In this document: positions 34,307 through 41,856 of the stretch, piece by piece
How the letters are laid out: each line of letters starts with the position of its first letter
Numbering within the stretch: the stretch's first letter is position 1
Assembly (NCBI GenBank): GCA_016287565.1
Contig: JAEFAM010000008.1
Coordinates: 1-52,084, forward strand
Direction of reading: 5' to 3'
Length of the DNA: 52,084 nt
Origin: Clostridia bacterium
Lineage (GTDB): Bacteria; Bacillota; Clostridia; UBA1212; UBA1255
Notes under the pieces: model-generated
The model's database searches: none
What the model was told of the DNA's origin: nothing
The model's input: the letters and a program-made list of their open reading frames with translations, nothing else
Made by a program: the position numbers and the translations under genes

Positions 34307-34522
34307 ATGCTGGGCTGGCTTCAGGAGAATATAGGCACGATAATAGTGCTGGCGGTACTGGCGGCGATCATTGCCGGAGCCGTGATCGTGGTGGTCCGCG
34401 ACAAAAAGCGGGGCAAGGCGATCTGCGGCGGCAGCTGCTGCTCCGGCGGCTGCGGCAATTGCCCCATGCACGGGAAGTGCCATCCGATCTCCGAGGAGAT
34501 CAATTCCTCATCGCAAAGCTAA
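34307..34522 (+). CDS. FeoB-associated Cys-rich membrane protein
   Basis: 71 aa. A single membrane helix (TIIVLAVLAAIIAGAVIVVVV-like, about residues 11-30) is followed by a basic stretch and a cysteine-rich tail CGGSCCSGGCGNCPMHGKC (six Cys, one His). This matches the small FeoB-associated Cys-rich proteins found after feoB in Clostridia, thought to handle iron or hold the transporter complex. RBS AAAGGAGGG. Its TAA stop is formed by the first AGCTAAATT spacer of the following hairpin array. Confidence 0.9.
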   Translation: MLGWLQENIGTIIVLAVLAAIIAGAVIVVVRDKKRGKAICGGSCCSGGCGNCPMHGKCHPISEEINSSSQS

Positions 34523-34740
34523 ATTCGGCCTGACGGCCGAGCTAAATTGAAAACCGCAGGCTTTCAGTGACAATGGAGCCTGCGGTTTTCAGCGAAATTG
34601 ACCCCTGACAGTTTATATGAAATTGTCAGGGGTCAGCTAAATTCGCACTGGTGTGCGAGCGAAATTGCCGCTTTGCGGCAGCTAAATTGAAAGCCGACGG
34701 CTTTCAGCTTAATACATCCTGCGGACGAGCTAAGTCGGGT
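34517..34740. repeat. Hairpin array, AGCTAAATT type, after the feo operon
   Basis: AGCTAAATT (with variants AGCGAAATT, AGCTTAATA) separates inverted repeats: CGGCC/GGCCG, a 14-bp stem at 34549-34590 (GAAAACCGCAGGCT), an 11-bp stem at 34600-34634 (GACCCCTGACA), CGCAC/GTGCG, GCCGC/GCGGC, GAAAGCC/GGCTTTC and a degraded CGTCC/GGACG. Several stems equal those of the array at 11.6 kb. The two long stems could also terminate the feo transcript, though no U tract follows. Confidence 0.87.
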
Positions 34741-35110
34741 TCACTTTCTCGCTCATTTTGAGCCTTCGGGCAGAGCGTCCTTCTTTCAAACGCCAAGAAT
34801 CAAGGGGGTAAGTGGTAAATTCTGGGCGTTTCTTGCTCATTTTTTGTTGTCGGGCGGTGCAGCTTCATTCCAAACGCCAAGAAATCCGAGTTAAGGGGCA
34901 AATTCTGGGTGTTTCTCGCTCGTTTGCGGCTTCAGAGGCAGCTCCGCTTCTTCCAAAACGCCCAGAAAATTGAGACAAACGGCAAAAAATGGGTGTTTCT
35001 CGCTCTTCGCAGTTTCAGAGACAGCGCCGCCTCTCCCAAAACGCCCAAAAAATCGAGACAGACGGCAAAATATGGGCGTTTCTCGCTCGGCTCGCCTTTC
35101 GAGACAGAGC
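34741..35110. repeat. Tandem array of 82-84-nt hairpin-plus-linker units (locus 1)
   Basis: Four hairpins of about 44 nt begin at 34788, 34872, 34956 and 35038 with AAACGCC and close with GGCGTTT or GGTGTTT. Each is followed by CTCGCTC or TTGCTCAT and a linker of about 40 nt rich in GCTTC, CAGAG and CTCC. An extra linker copy precedes the first hairpin. Period is 84, 84 and 82 nt. The region has no convincing coding potential; open frames across it change with repeat phase. Confidence 0.85.
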
Positions 35111-35142
35111 AGGGGTCCTGGTATGAGCAAAGGAAGTGTTTC

Positions 35143-35394
35143 GCTGCCGCATCGCGGCAATTTAGCTGAATCCTGACAGCTCGAATGTATCGGACCGTCA
35201 GGGTTCAACATCACTCGCCGCAGGCGAATCTCACTCGTGCGTCAGCACGAACATCACTCCGCGAAGCGGAATATCACTGCGCTCCAGCGCAATCTCACTC
35301 GCCGCAGGCGAATCTCACTCGTGCGTCAGCACGAATCTCACTCGCCGCAGACGAATATCACTGCGCTCCGGCGCGAATCTCACTCCCGTAACGA
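35143..35394. repeat. Hairpin array, AATTTAGCT then ATATCAC/ATCTCAC spacers
   Basis: It begins with TGCCGCATCGCGGCA plus ATTTAGCT (the complement orientation of the 34.5-kb spacer) and a long imperfect stem at 35170-35206. Eight hairpins follow, separated by AATATCAC, AATCTCAC or AACATCAC. Stem order is CGCCG, CGTGCG, CCGCG, GCGCTC, CGCCG, CGTGCG, CGCCG, GCGCTC. All hairpins start with T and end with A or G. The array stops at the LD-carboxypeptidase stop codon. Confidence 0.87.
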
Positions 35395-36609
35395 CTACCT
35401 CAGCACGTGCTCCACGATCAGTTGACCGGGCCCCGCCTTTACGTTGGCGAAGGCACCTGAAATAAGGGGCATAGAAGGCGCTGTATGGCCTATGTCCGCG
35501 TCAAGCACTATGGGTACGCCCAACCCCTCCAGAGGGGCTAAAACGGCCTCCTGGAGGCCTTCAGGGTCATTTCCCAGGGCCAGCATGAGCGGGCGGCCGA
35601 AAATGAAGCCGGATGCGCCATTGAACCAGCCCGCTTCCCGCAATTGCCACAGCGCCCGGCGGATGCCCATTGTCCCCAGGTCGCAGGCTTCTAGGAACCA
35701 GACCAGCCCGTCGCCTTTGTATCTTTCGTAGAAATCCTTGACCTTGTCGAACCTGGTGCCGCAGAGGACCGACAGGCAGTCGAGGCAGCCGCCGATGAGC
35801 CTGCCCGAGAAGGAGGCGGTCGACGCGAATCTCACGCCTGACGCGCCGGACCCGATAGCAACGCCGTTCAGACAACCGTCACCGATCACGCAATTGCCGT
35901 TCGCGCAACCATCACCGGCTGCGTTGCCCGGGACAGCCACCCGCGTCAGCGAAGGTTCGGTCAGGTTCAGGGGCGCGAATGGATCGTCCTCGGATCTCAG
36001 ACTCTCTTTTTCCCATGCCGGAAAGCCCTCGAAGGTCAGTTTGCGGCCGGTCAGCAGCGCGAATGCGTCGTCGATGGAGGCGTGCCAGTCTTTCATTCCG
36101 AAAGTCGGGGCGTTGGGGCCGTACACCGCAGCGGTATCGCAAAGGACGGGCAATGTAAACGTGAGATTGGTGTTGTCCGAATATCCCATGAACCACCGGG
36201 GGCGGGATGCGGCAATTGCCTCGAAATCCACGTAGGGCAGGTCTTCGCACATCGTCTCGCCGCCGCCGCAGGATATGACCGCGTCAACGCCGCCGCGACC
36301 GTCCGGTCCGCCTGCGCTGAAGTTGACCGCGCCGCCGACACCGCAATTGCCCGGCACGCCCGTGCCGCCTTTTGCGGCATTGTCCGTGAAAAACATATCG
36401 ATCTCCCGGCCGCACTCTTCGGGGGAGTTGCTCTTTCCCACGCCTTTGGCCAGGTAGCAGTTTGGGCCCGTCAACGTCCCGTAGCCCATCGTCCGGAACC
36501 GCTCCAGTGCCGCGGCGAAACAGGTCACGTACGGCTCGGTGGCGCAGCCGTAAGAAGGGGCGATGAAGCCTATGGTGCCTCCGGGCTTTAAGAATTCGGG
36601 ATATCTCAT
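35395..36609 (-). CDS. LD-carboxypeptidase family protein (S66, LdcA/MccF)
   Basis: 404 aa, longer than usual. The start PGGTIGFIAPSYG, the nucleophile region AVISCGGGETM and the GYSDNTNLTF segment mark family S66, serine peptidases that cleave L,D bonds in muropeptides or process microcin C-like compounds. Two Gly/Asn/Cys-rich inserts, about residues 102-120 and 225-262, are unusual; at DNA level they contain small inverted repeats and a GCGAATCTCACGC stretch like the spacer of the adjoining array. GGAGG precedes the ATG at 36609. The start overlaps the bioY stop (ATGA), so the two are coupled. Confidence 0.88.
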   Translation of the reverse strand: MRYPEFLKPGGTIGFIAPSYGCATEPYVTCFAAALERFRTMGYGTLTGPNCYLAKGVGKSNSPEECGREIDMFFTDNAAKGGTGVPGNCGVGGAVNFSAGGPDGRGGVDAVISCGGGETMCEDLPYVDFEAIAASRPRWFMGYSDNTNLTFTLPVLCDTAAVYGPNAPTFGMKDWHASIDDAFALLTGRKLTFEGFPAWEKESLRSEDDPFAPLNLTEPSLTRVAVPGNAAGDGCANGNCVIGDGCLNGVAIGSGASGVRFASTASFSGRLIGGCLDCLSVLCGTRFDKVKDFYERYKGDGLVWFLEACDLGTMGIRRALWQLREAGWFNGASGFIFGRPLMLALGNDPEGLQEAVLAPLEGLGVPIVLDADIGHTAPSMPLISGAFANVKAGPGQLIVEHVLR

Positions 36610-37166
36610 GGGAGCCTCCTTCCGACGGACCTTGTAAGGACCGCGCAGCTGAATATTTTCAAAACGTCTCCCGGCAGAAAGGGGAGCACGCATACGGACA
36701 ACGCCCCGGCGGCGCCCGTGCCGGTGACGGCGCAGAACCAGGCGGTGCCGCAGACGTATAAAAGGGCCGTTCCCAGCGTCCCCAGGGCGGCGCAGGCGGC
36801 GATCGCGGCACCGTCGCTCTTAAGTTTTCTTTCTATGAGCGCGTACAGGCCGCACACTGCGGCAAGCATCAGGTAGCCGATGAGGTACCCGCCCGTTGGC
36901 CCGGCAAACGCTCCCACGCCCGAGTTGAATCCCGCGAACACCGGCAGCCCGGCGGCTCCAGCCAGCAGGTAGATGCCTGTGGCGGCAGCGCCCTTGCCCG
37001 GCCCCAGCATAGTCCCTGCAAACATCACCGCCAGCGTGGCCAGCGACAACGGAACGGCGCCTATATTGACCGACAGGGGCGCGGCAACGCATACGAGCGC
37101 CGCGTGGACGCCCACCATTGCCGCCCGTCCCGATACGGTCTTGGTCAATTCAGAAATTCGAACCAT
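36606..37166 (-). CDS. bioY: Biotin transporter BioY (S component of an ECF transporter)
   Basis: 186 aa, six predicted membrane helices. Core motifs are LSVNIGAVPLSLATLAVMFAG near the N-terminus and FNSGVGAFAGPTGGYLIGYL in the middle, both diagnostic for BioY; FLPGDVLKIF is near the C-terminus. It captures biotin and works with a shared energy-coupling module encoded elsewhere. The start at 37166 overlaps the end of the upstream tautomerase gene by 17 bp; a downstream Met at residue 17 is an alternative. It feeds biotin to the ligase at 5.6 kb. No biotin riboswitch or BirA box is visible. Confidence 0.94.
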   Translation of the reverse strand: MVRISELTKTVSGRAAMVGVHAALVCVAAPLSVNIGAVPLSLATLAVMFAGTMLGPGKGAAATGIYLLAGAAGLPVFAGFNSGVGAFAGPTGGYLIGYLMLAAVCGLYALIERKLKSDGAAIAACAALGTLGTALLYVCGTAWFCAVTGTGAAGALSVCVLPFLPGDVLKIFSCAVLTRSVGRRLP

Positions 37167-37491
37167 TCCAGCCCCAGTCCGCCGTGTGCCGGTACTCCAC
37201 GTAAACGTTTTTGCCCGGTATGCCCAGCTTTTCCTCAAGCACGTTGCACACCGCCTTGGTGAACTTTTCGGAACCTGCGGGATTGCCGCTGCCCAAAACA
37301 TCCACCGCCACGTAAGCGCCTTCGTCAAGTTTATTGCCGCCGAAATACAGCGTGTACCCGTCCTGGATCCCGATCATGGTGTACGACTCGGGCTTCCCGA
37401 TCAAAGCCATGCTGCCTCCGATGGCGGCCTTCAGTTCGTCTTTTTCGCTGTCGCTGAGCTTTTTGGTGATCTTCGCGTCAATATAAGGCAT
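37150..37491 (-). CDS. MIF / 4-oxalocrotonate tautomerase-like protein
   Basis: 113 aa. Pro follows the initiator Met (MPYIDAKITKKLSDSEKDEL), giving the catalytic N-terminal proline of the tautomerase superfamily. Length, KPESYTMIGIQDG and the later VYVEYRHTADWGWNG fit the MIF-related phenylpyruvate tautomerases. The natural substrate is unknown. The start at 37491 is preferred because the Pro1 is required and GGAAGGAG lies upstream. First gene of a three-gene minus-strand unit with bioY and the LD-carboxypeptidase. Confidence 0.88.
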   Translation of the reverse strand: MPYIDAKITKKLSDSEKDELKAAIGGSMALIGKPESYTMIGIQDGYTLYFGGNKLDEGAYVAVDVLGSGNPAGSEKFTKAVCNVLEEKLGIPGKNVYVEYRHTADWGWNGSNF

Positions 37492-37668
37492 TTCGTCCGC
37501 GCTCCTTCCGGTATCGATCTCGGTCAAATTATAGCTTATTCGCCGCGGCCGTTTCAAGCGGTGGCGCGATGGCGGTCAAAGAGTCCGGGCTGTGGCGGCC
37601 CATGCGTTCGCCTGCCGTGGATCCGGGCGGCCGTGCGCTGCCTTGAAGCTTAAAATCGGCGCGAAATA

Positions 37669-37826
37669 AATCACTGCGCGCCAGCGCAATATCACTCCGC
37701 GCAGCGGAATATCACTCGTGCGCCGGCACGAATTTAGCTGCCGCAACGTGGCAATTTCGCTCGGCGCAGCCGAATTTAGCTGAACACTGACAATCTTGCT
37801 TAATAGTCAGTGTTCAATTTAGCTGC
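37669..37826. repeat. Composite hairpin array joining ATATCAC and ATTTAGC spacers
   Basis: Six hairpins in order: TGCGC/GCGCA, TCCGC/GCGGA, TCGTGC/GCACGA, TGCCGC/GTGGCA, TCGGC/GCCGA and a long TGAACACTGAC stem at 37781-37817. Spacers switch from ATATCAC to ATTTAGC (once ATTTCGC). The first three stems match those of the 35.2-kb array. The flanking DNA (37558-37668) shows nothing recognisable. Confidence 0.87.
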
Positions 37827-37844
37827 TCGCCTCGCCCCCAAATA

Positions 37845-37853
37845 TGCTATAAT
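37845..37853 (+). promoter_or_regulatory. Extended -10 promoter for the GNAT gene
   Basis: TATGCTATAAT ends at 37853, an extended -10 element immediately after the hairpin array, like the one at 15740. No good -35 is seen. A GC-rich leader of about 130 nt with short palindromes precedes the start codon. Confidence 0.55.
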
Positions 37854-37986
37854 TATTGCCGCACGAAACGACCGCCGCACGTAATGATCGACGGCCGGAA
37901 CGTTCGTTGGACGGAACGACCGCCTGGCGGAAGGACGGAGGCCGTAGGGACGCATTGCCGCGCCCGGGCCCGGGGAGGATGTCACG

Positions 37987-38973
37987 ATGGAGATCAGACT
38001 TGTAAAGCCGGAAGAATTCGACGAATTGATGGACGTGATGAACGAGTCCTTCGGGTTCACAGAAGAAAAAGACAGATTCCAGCATATATTGCCCAAATAT
38101 TATTATCCCGAAAACAGGACGATGGTGCACGTTGCCGCCTTCGAAGGGGGCAAAATGGTGAGCTCCGTGGGGATCTACCCGGAGACGTTCATAAACGGGG
38201 ACAAAACGATTGACGCCGCATGCATCGGGGCCGTGTCGACGCTGCCTGCCCACAGGGGGAAAGGATATTTCACGGCGGTGTTGACCCGGGCGATCGAGGA
38301 GGCACGCGGTATGGGCGTGAAGCTCATGTTCCTGGGGGGCGACCGGCTTCGGTACGGCAGATTCGGCTTCGAATGCGGAGGCAGGGCGTTGACCGCAGTC
38401 ATTTCCCGGCGCACGCGCGCGCTCCTGGATCCGCGGCCTGTGGAAGTTTTTGAGATCACCGGCGGCGAAGACCCTGAAGCACTCGAAAAGATACTCAAGG
38501 AGATCCTGGATATTTACGACAGGAGGCCCATGCGTTTCCGGCGCCGTCCGGAGGACGTCCTTAAGATCTTAAGGTCCTGGAACAGCCGGGTGTTTTATTT
38601 CAGATCGGAAGGGAAGACCGCCGGATATTTCGCCATCCACGGAAAAGACGTGGCGGAGACAGGATACGTGTGCGACATTGACACCGCATTCGAGGCGGTG
38701 CTCCGGGTGAGCGACGAAGCGGTGCTGCGCCTGCCGGCGGACGCGTATTGTCCGGAACTGCTGGACCGGGTAAATCATTACGGCGTCGGTGCGGATCACA
38801 TGTATAACATCCTTGACGAAGAAGCGGTGCTGGAGTTCCTGGGAGGAGACGCAAAAACGCTCTCCGGGCTTCCTTCCGAAAAACGGGCCAGGACAAGGCT
38901 CATTCTCGGGGACGCGCTGACGGAGAGCGTTACAGGTACGAATATTTTTATTTCAGGTTCCGATTCGGGCTGA
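37987..38973 (+). CDS. GNAT family N-acetyltransferase (Eis-like, two-domain)
   Basis: 328 aa, cytoplasmic. The acetyl-CoA binding motif is VSTLPAHRGKGYFTAVLTRAIEEAR (given as VSTLPAHRGKGYF onward) near residues 80-105. The upstream AAFEGGKMVSSVGIYPE strands complete the GNAT core. The second half (about 150-328) resembles the C-terminal region of Eis/SCP2-type enzymes. Acceptor unknown. GGGGAGG precedes the ATG. Converges with the 304-aa gene. Confidence 0.87.
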   Translation: MEIRLVKPEEFDELMDVMNESFGFTEEKDRFQHILPKYYYPENRTMVHVAAFEGGKMVSSVGIYPETFINGDKTIDAACIGAVSTLPAHRGKGYFTAVLTRAIEEARGMGVKLMFLGGDRLRYGRFGFECGGRALTAVISRRTRALLDPRPVEVFEITGGEDPEALEKILKEILDIYDRRPMRFRRRPEDVLKILRSWNSRVFYFRSEGKTAGYFAIHGKDVAETGYVCDIDTAFEAVLRVSDEAVLRLPADAYCPELLDRVNHYGVGADHMYNILDEEAVLEFLGGDAKTLSGLPSEKRARTRLILGDALTESVTGTNIFISGSDSG

Positions 38974-39007
38974 AGAAAGGGCCTTTACGGCAAGCCGGAC
39001 GAACGCA

Positions 39008-39922
39008 TCAAATCTTCTTGATCTTCATCATCCCGCCGCTCATCGGGATCGCGCCGTTCTCGTCCGGGACAAGTTCGTCCCAGGAAGACTGCACTTCGCC
39101 GAAAACTTCCCGGTGCTCCCCGGTGTCGTAATAATATTTGCCGTCAACGGCTTTCCATTCTTTCCCGCCTGACGAGAACATGCCGTCTTTTACGCCGGCG
39201 ATCTCTCCGGCTTCCAGGGCTTTCTGGATCATTTCCTCCGAAACTCCCGCAGGAAGCGGCCTCCACCACAGCACCTTGTGATCTTCCGTAAACTCTATCA
39301 TCATGGAGAAGGAACTTAAGCATTCCGCAGCGGTCTCTTCGTCCATGTCTCCGGCGGCCACGCGCTTTTTAACGTCCGCTTCCACCTGTTCTTTAGTGAA
39401 CGTGCCGAACTTGCCGTCCACCATCGACATCGCCTCGCATACCGCATAGGTGCCCACGATATCGTTCATTGCCAGATCGGCTTCCGAAGGCTCCGCGTCT
39501 CCCACGTCCGTCTTTTTCTCTTCCGTAACGACGCCTTCCGCCGTTTTCTTCATTGCGATCACCAGGAATCCGATGGCGAAAGCCAGATGGCCGTTCTCGA
39601 TCGACAGTTCTTCCGCCGCGTCCTTAAAAGGCCCCTCGGGGATGCCGTCGAACTTATCCAGATGATATCTGTATGTCAACAGGTCCTTCTGCTCCCAGGT
39701 GCCGGTCTCGTCCACCTTTTTCGAAGTGTCCGTCAATCTCACGGTGTGGTCTTCGAAGAACTCGAAAGAAAGAGACTCGAAGGTCGCCCCGTCGCCGTCC
39801 TTGAATTCCGAAGCCGGAATGTGTTCCAGGTTATTGGAAAACAGACTTACTATGAAGTCCGGCCTCCAGGTACCAACGATAAATTTCAAACCGTTTCTGA
39901 GATCTCTTTCGTCAAGCGTCAT
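39008..39922 (-). CDS. Conserved-looking hypothetical protein, acidic, possible lipocalin-like strands
   Basis: 304 aa, not recognised. No signal or membrane segment. The N-terminal about 125 residues (LKFIVGTWRPDFIVSLFSNN, DHTVRLTDTSKKVDETGTWE, YRYHLDKFDG) look like antiparallel strands of a lipocalin-type or DUF fold; the second half repeats the theme (IVGTYAVCEAMSMVDG, FTEDHKVLWWRPLP, EWKAVDGKYYYDTGE), suggesting an internal duplication. An acidic linker (about 140-155) separates the halves. It has its own promoter, back to back with ruvA. Confidence 0.7.
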   Translation of the reverse strand: MTLDERDLRNGLKFIVGTWRPDFIVSLFSNNLEHIPASEFKDGDGATFESLSFEFFEDHTVRLTDTSKKVDETGTWEQKDLLTYRYHLDKFDGIPEGPFKDAAEELSIENGHLAFAIGFLVIAMKKTAEGVVTEEKKTDVGDAEPSEADLAMNDIVGTYAVCEAMSMVDGKFGTFTKEQVEADVKKRVAAGDMDEETAAECLSSFSMMIEFTEDHKVLWWRPLPAGVSEEMIQKALEAGEIAGVKDGMFSSGGKEWKAVDGKYYYDTGEHREVFGEVQSSWDELVPDENGAIPMSGGMMKIKKI

Positions 39923-40007
39923 AGTGATTCCTGCCTTCCTTGCTTTAATGATTCAGCGCTTCTGTTTTTCCGCACCGGAGCCTCTTTTCGGAGCCTCTTC
40001 CGGGGCA

Positions 40008-40036
40008 ATTATATCCGAATCTTTTTGCCTTTGCAA
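40008..40036 (-). promoter_or_regulatory. Sigma-A promoter of the 304-aa gene
   Basis: On the minus strand: TTGCAA (40031-40036), a 17-bp spacer, TATAAT (complement of 40008-40013). The start codon is about 85 bp downstream. Confidence 0.72.
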
Positions 40037-40048
40037 CGCCGCCGCTTC

Positions 40049-40078
40049 TTGAAAAAGCCGGGGTCGATGTGGTACAAT
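40049..40078 (+). promoter_or_regulatory. Sigma-A promoter of ruvABC
   Basis: TTGAAA (40049-40054) and TACAAT (40073-40078) with an 18-bp spacer, 32 bp before the ruvA TTG start. Confidence 0.68.
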
Positions 40079-40110
40079 ATTACAGCGCGATCCAGGGGAG
40101 GCGGGTAGTT

Positions 40111-40707
40111 TTGTTTGAATATATCAGCGGAATATTGCAATATACCGGGCTCGATTTCGTCGTCGTCGACGTTTCGGGCATCGGGTTTAAGCTGAACACG
40201 TCTCCGCGTGTGGCTTCCTCCGTCGGACCCAAGGGGTCGGAAGTGAAGCTGTTCACGTATCTGAACGTGAAAGAAGACGAATTGTCCCTGTTCGGTTTCG
40301 GGTCCAAGGAAGAATTGTCCGCCTTCGAAATGCTGATCACCGTAAGCGGCGTAGGACCGAAAGTTGCCCAGGCGGTGCTGGACGCGTTGACGCCCTCGGA
40401 ATTCTGCCTGGCCGTGGCCACTGGAGATTTCAAGGCCATCAGCAGGAGCAAAGGCGTGGGGCCCAAGCTTGCCCAGCGCATCGTGCTGGAACTTAAGGAC
40501 AAGGTCGCCAAGGATTACAGGAGCGTCGACAGGGCGGAGGACGTGATCCCCGTGAACGTTCCCGCGGGCTACGTGCTGAACGACGCAGCTTCGGCTCTTA
40601 TGGTGCTGGGCTACAGCCCCAAAGAGGCCTCGGAGGCCGTTAAGAAGGTTTACAAAGAAGGACTTACGCTGGAGGAAACGGTCAGGCTGGCGCTCAGGCA
40701 GATCTGA
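40111..40707 (+). CDS. ruvA: Holliday junction branch migration complex subunit RuvA
   Basis: 198 aa. RuvA binds four-way DNA junctions and loads RuvB. The start is a TTG giving FEYISGILQYTG, the canonical RuvA N-terminus, 9 bases after GGGGAGG; upstream in-frame codons encode unrelated sequence. Helix-hairpin-helix motifs are GVGPKVAQAVLDAL and GVGPKLAQRIVLELKDK. The C-terminal domain III (MVLGYSPKEASEAVKKV) that contacts RuvB is present. It is followed after 21 bp by ruvB. Confidence 0.96.
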   Translation: MFEYISGILQYTGLDFVVVDVSGIGFKLNTSPRVASSVGPKGSEVKLFTYLNVKEDELSLFGFGSKEELSAFEMLITVSGVGPKVAQAVLDALTPSEFCLAVATGDFKAISRSKGVGPKLAQRIVLELKDKVAKDYRSVDRAEDVIPVNVPAGYVLNDAASALMVLGYSPKEASEAVKKVYKEGLTLEETVRLALRQI

Positions 40708-40728
40708 CCGGGAGGATAAAATACGGGC

Positions 40729-41856
40729 ATGGACGACGACAGGATCATTTCGGCATCGGTAAGGCAGTTCGAGGAAGCGGAGGAGGCGACGCTTCGCCCC
40801 AGGCGCTTCGACGAATACATAGGTCAGGAGAAAGTGCGCTCCAATCTGTCCGTCTTCATACAGGCCGCCAGAGAGAGGAAGGAGCCCCTGGACCACGTGC
40901 TGCTCTACGGGCCTCCCGGACTGGGCAAGACGACTCTGGCAGGCATCATCGCCTCCGAAATGGGTGTAAATCTCCGCATCACCACCGGCCCGGCCATAGA
41001 AAAAGCGGGAGATCTGGCGGGACTGCTCACCAACTTAAACGAATTCGACGTGCTTTTCATAGACGAGATACACAGGCTTAACAGGGCGGTGGAGGAGATT
41101 CTTTATCCCGCCATGGAAGATTTCGCCTTCGATATCGTCATCGGAAAAGGCCCTGCGGCCAGGTCGCTGCGCATGGACCTTCCAAAGTTCACTCTCGTGG
41201 GCGCCACCACCCGGGTGGGACTGCTTTCCGCGCCTTTGAGAGACAGATTCGGAGTGGTGAACCGCCTGGAAATGTATTCCGTGGAAGAACTTTCCCGCAT
41301 CGTAAAACGTAGCGCCGGAATACTTAAAGTGCCCATCGAAGAGGGAGGCGCGATCGAGATCGCAATGCGCTCCAGAGGCACTCCGAGAATAGCCAACAGG
41401 CTGCTCAGGCGTGTGAGAGATTTCGCCCAGATCAGGGCCGAAGGCGTTGTCACCGAAAAAGTTGCCAGAGAATCGCTGGACCTGCTGGACGTGGACAAGC
41501 TGGGGCTGGACAACGTTGACCGCAACGTGCTGCTCACCATGATCGGCAAATTCGGAGGCGGTCCCGTGGGACTCGACACTCTGGCTGCGGCAACTGGCGA
41601 GGACGCCACTACCATAGAGGACGTTTACGAGCCCTACCTCCTGCAGCTGGGATTCATCAACAAGACCCCCAGGGGACGCGTGGTGCTGCCCGGAGCGTAC
41701 AAACATCTCGGCATACCTTTCGACGGCAATGCCTGGGGCGCCCTCGGGTCCGAGAACGTTAAAAACGGAAGCTCCGACTGCAGGGACGACAAGTCCGGTT
41801 CCGGGCGCATATCCCTGTTCGACTTTCCCCAGAGCAGCCGGGAGGATCTGAAATGA
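40729..41856 (+). CDS. ruvB: Holliday junction branch migration ATPase RuvB
   Basis: 375 aa AAA+ motor. Walker [10 protein letters not shown], Walker B FIDEIHR, sensor 1 GATTR, arginine-finger region APLRDRFG, and the winged-helix C-terminal domain ([11 protein letters not shown]). About 40 residues beyond the usual end form a Ser/Gly/Asp-rich tail ending [15 protein letters not shown]; the function is unknown, but the LFDF element looks like a short docking peptide (inference). The stop overlaps the ruvC start (ATGA). Confidence 0.96.
   Translation: MDDDRIISASVRQFEEAEEATLRPRRFDEYIGQEKVRSNLSVFIQAARERKEPLDHVLLYGPPGLGKTTLAGIIASEMGVNLRITTGPAIEKAGDLAGLLTNLNEFDVLFIDEIHRLNRAVEEILYPAMEDFAFDIVIGKGPAARSLRMDLPKFTLVGATTRVGLLSAPLRDRFGVVNRLEMYSVEELSRIVKRSAGILKVPIEEGGAIEIAMRSRGTPRIANRLLRRVRDFAQIRAEGVVTEKVARESLDLLDVDKLGLDNVDRNVLLTMIGKFGGGPVGLDTLAAATGEDATTIEDVYEPYLLQLGFINKTPRGRVVLPGAYKHLGIPFDGNAWGALGSENVKNGSSDCRDDKSGSGRISLFDFPQSSREDLK

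Noticed and set aside
31649-34483. Long minus-strand open frame (about 940 codons) antisense to feoB
   Set aside because: It is the shadow of a GC-rich coding sequence. feoB on the plus strand is unmistakable, and the antisense translation has no recognisable motif.
34549-34634. Two classical terminators for the feo operon
   Set aside because: The stems are strong but each is followed by an AGCGAAATT or AGCTAAATT spacer, not by a U run; they fit better as members of the array, though they may still slow polymerase.
34909-35391. Small open frames across the repeat arrays as genes
   Set aside because: They exist because repeat units happen to lack stops in one frame. They have no ribosome sites, and their translations are reiterated low-complexity peptides.
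37150-37700. Biotin riboswitch or BirA operator upstream of bioY
   Set aside because: No conserved element was visible, the ligase lacks a DNA-binding domain, and bioY is internal to an operon.
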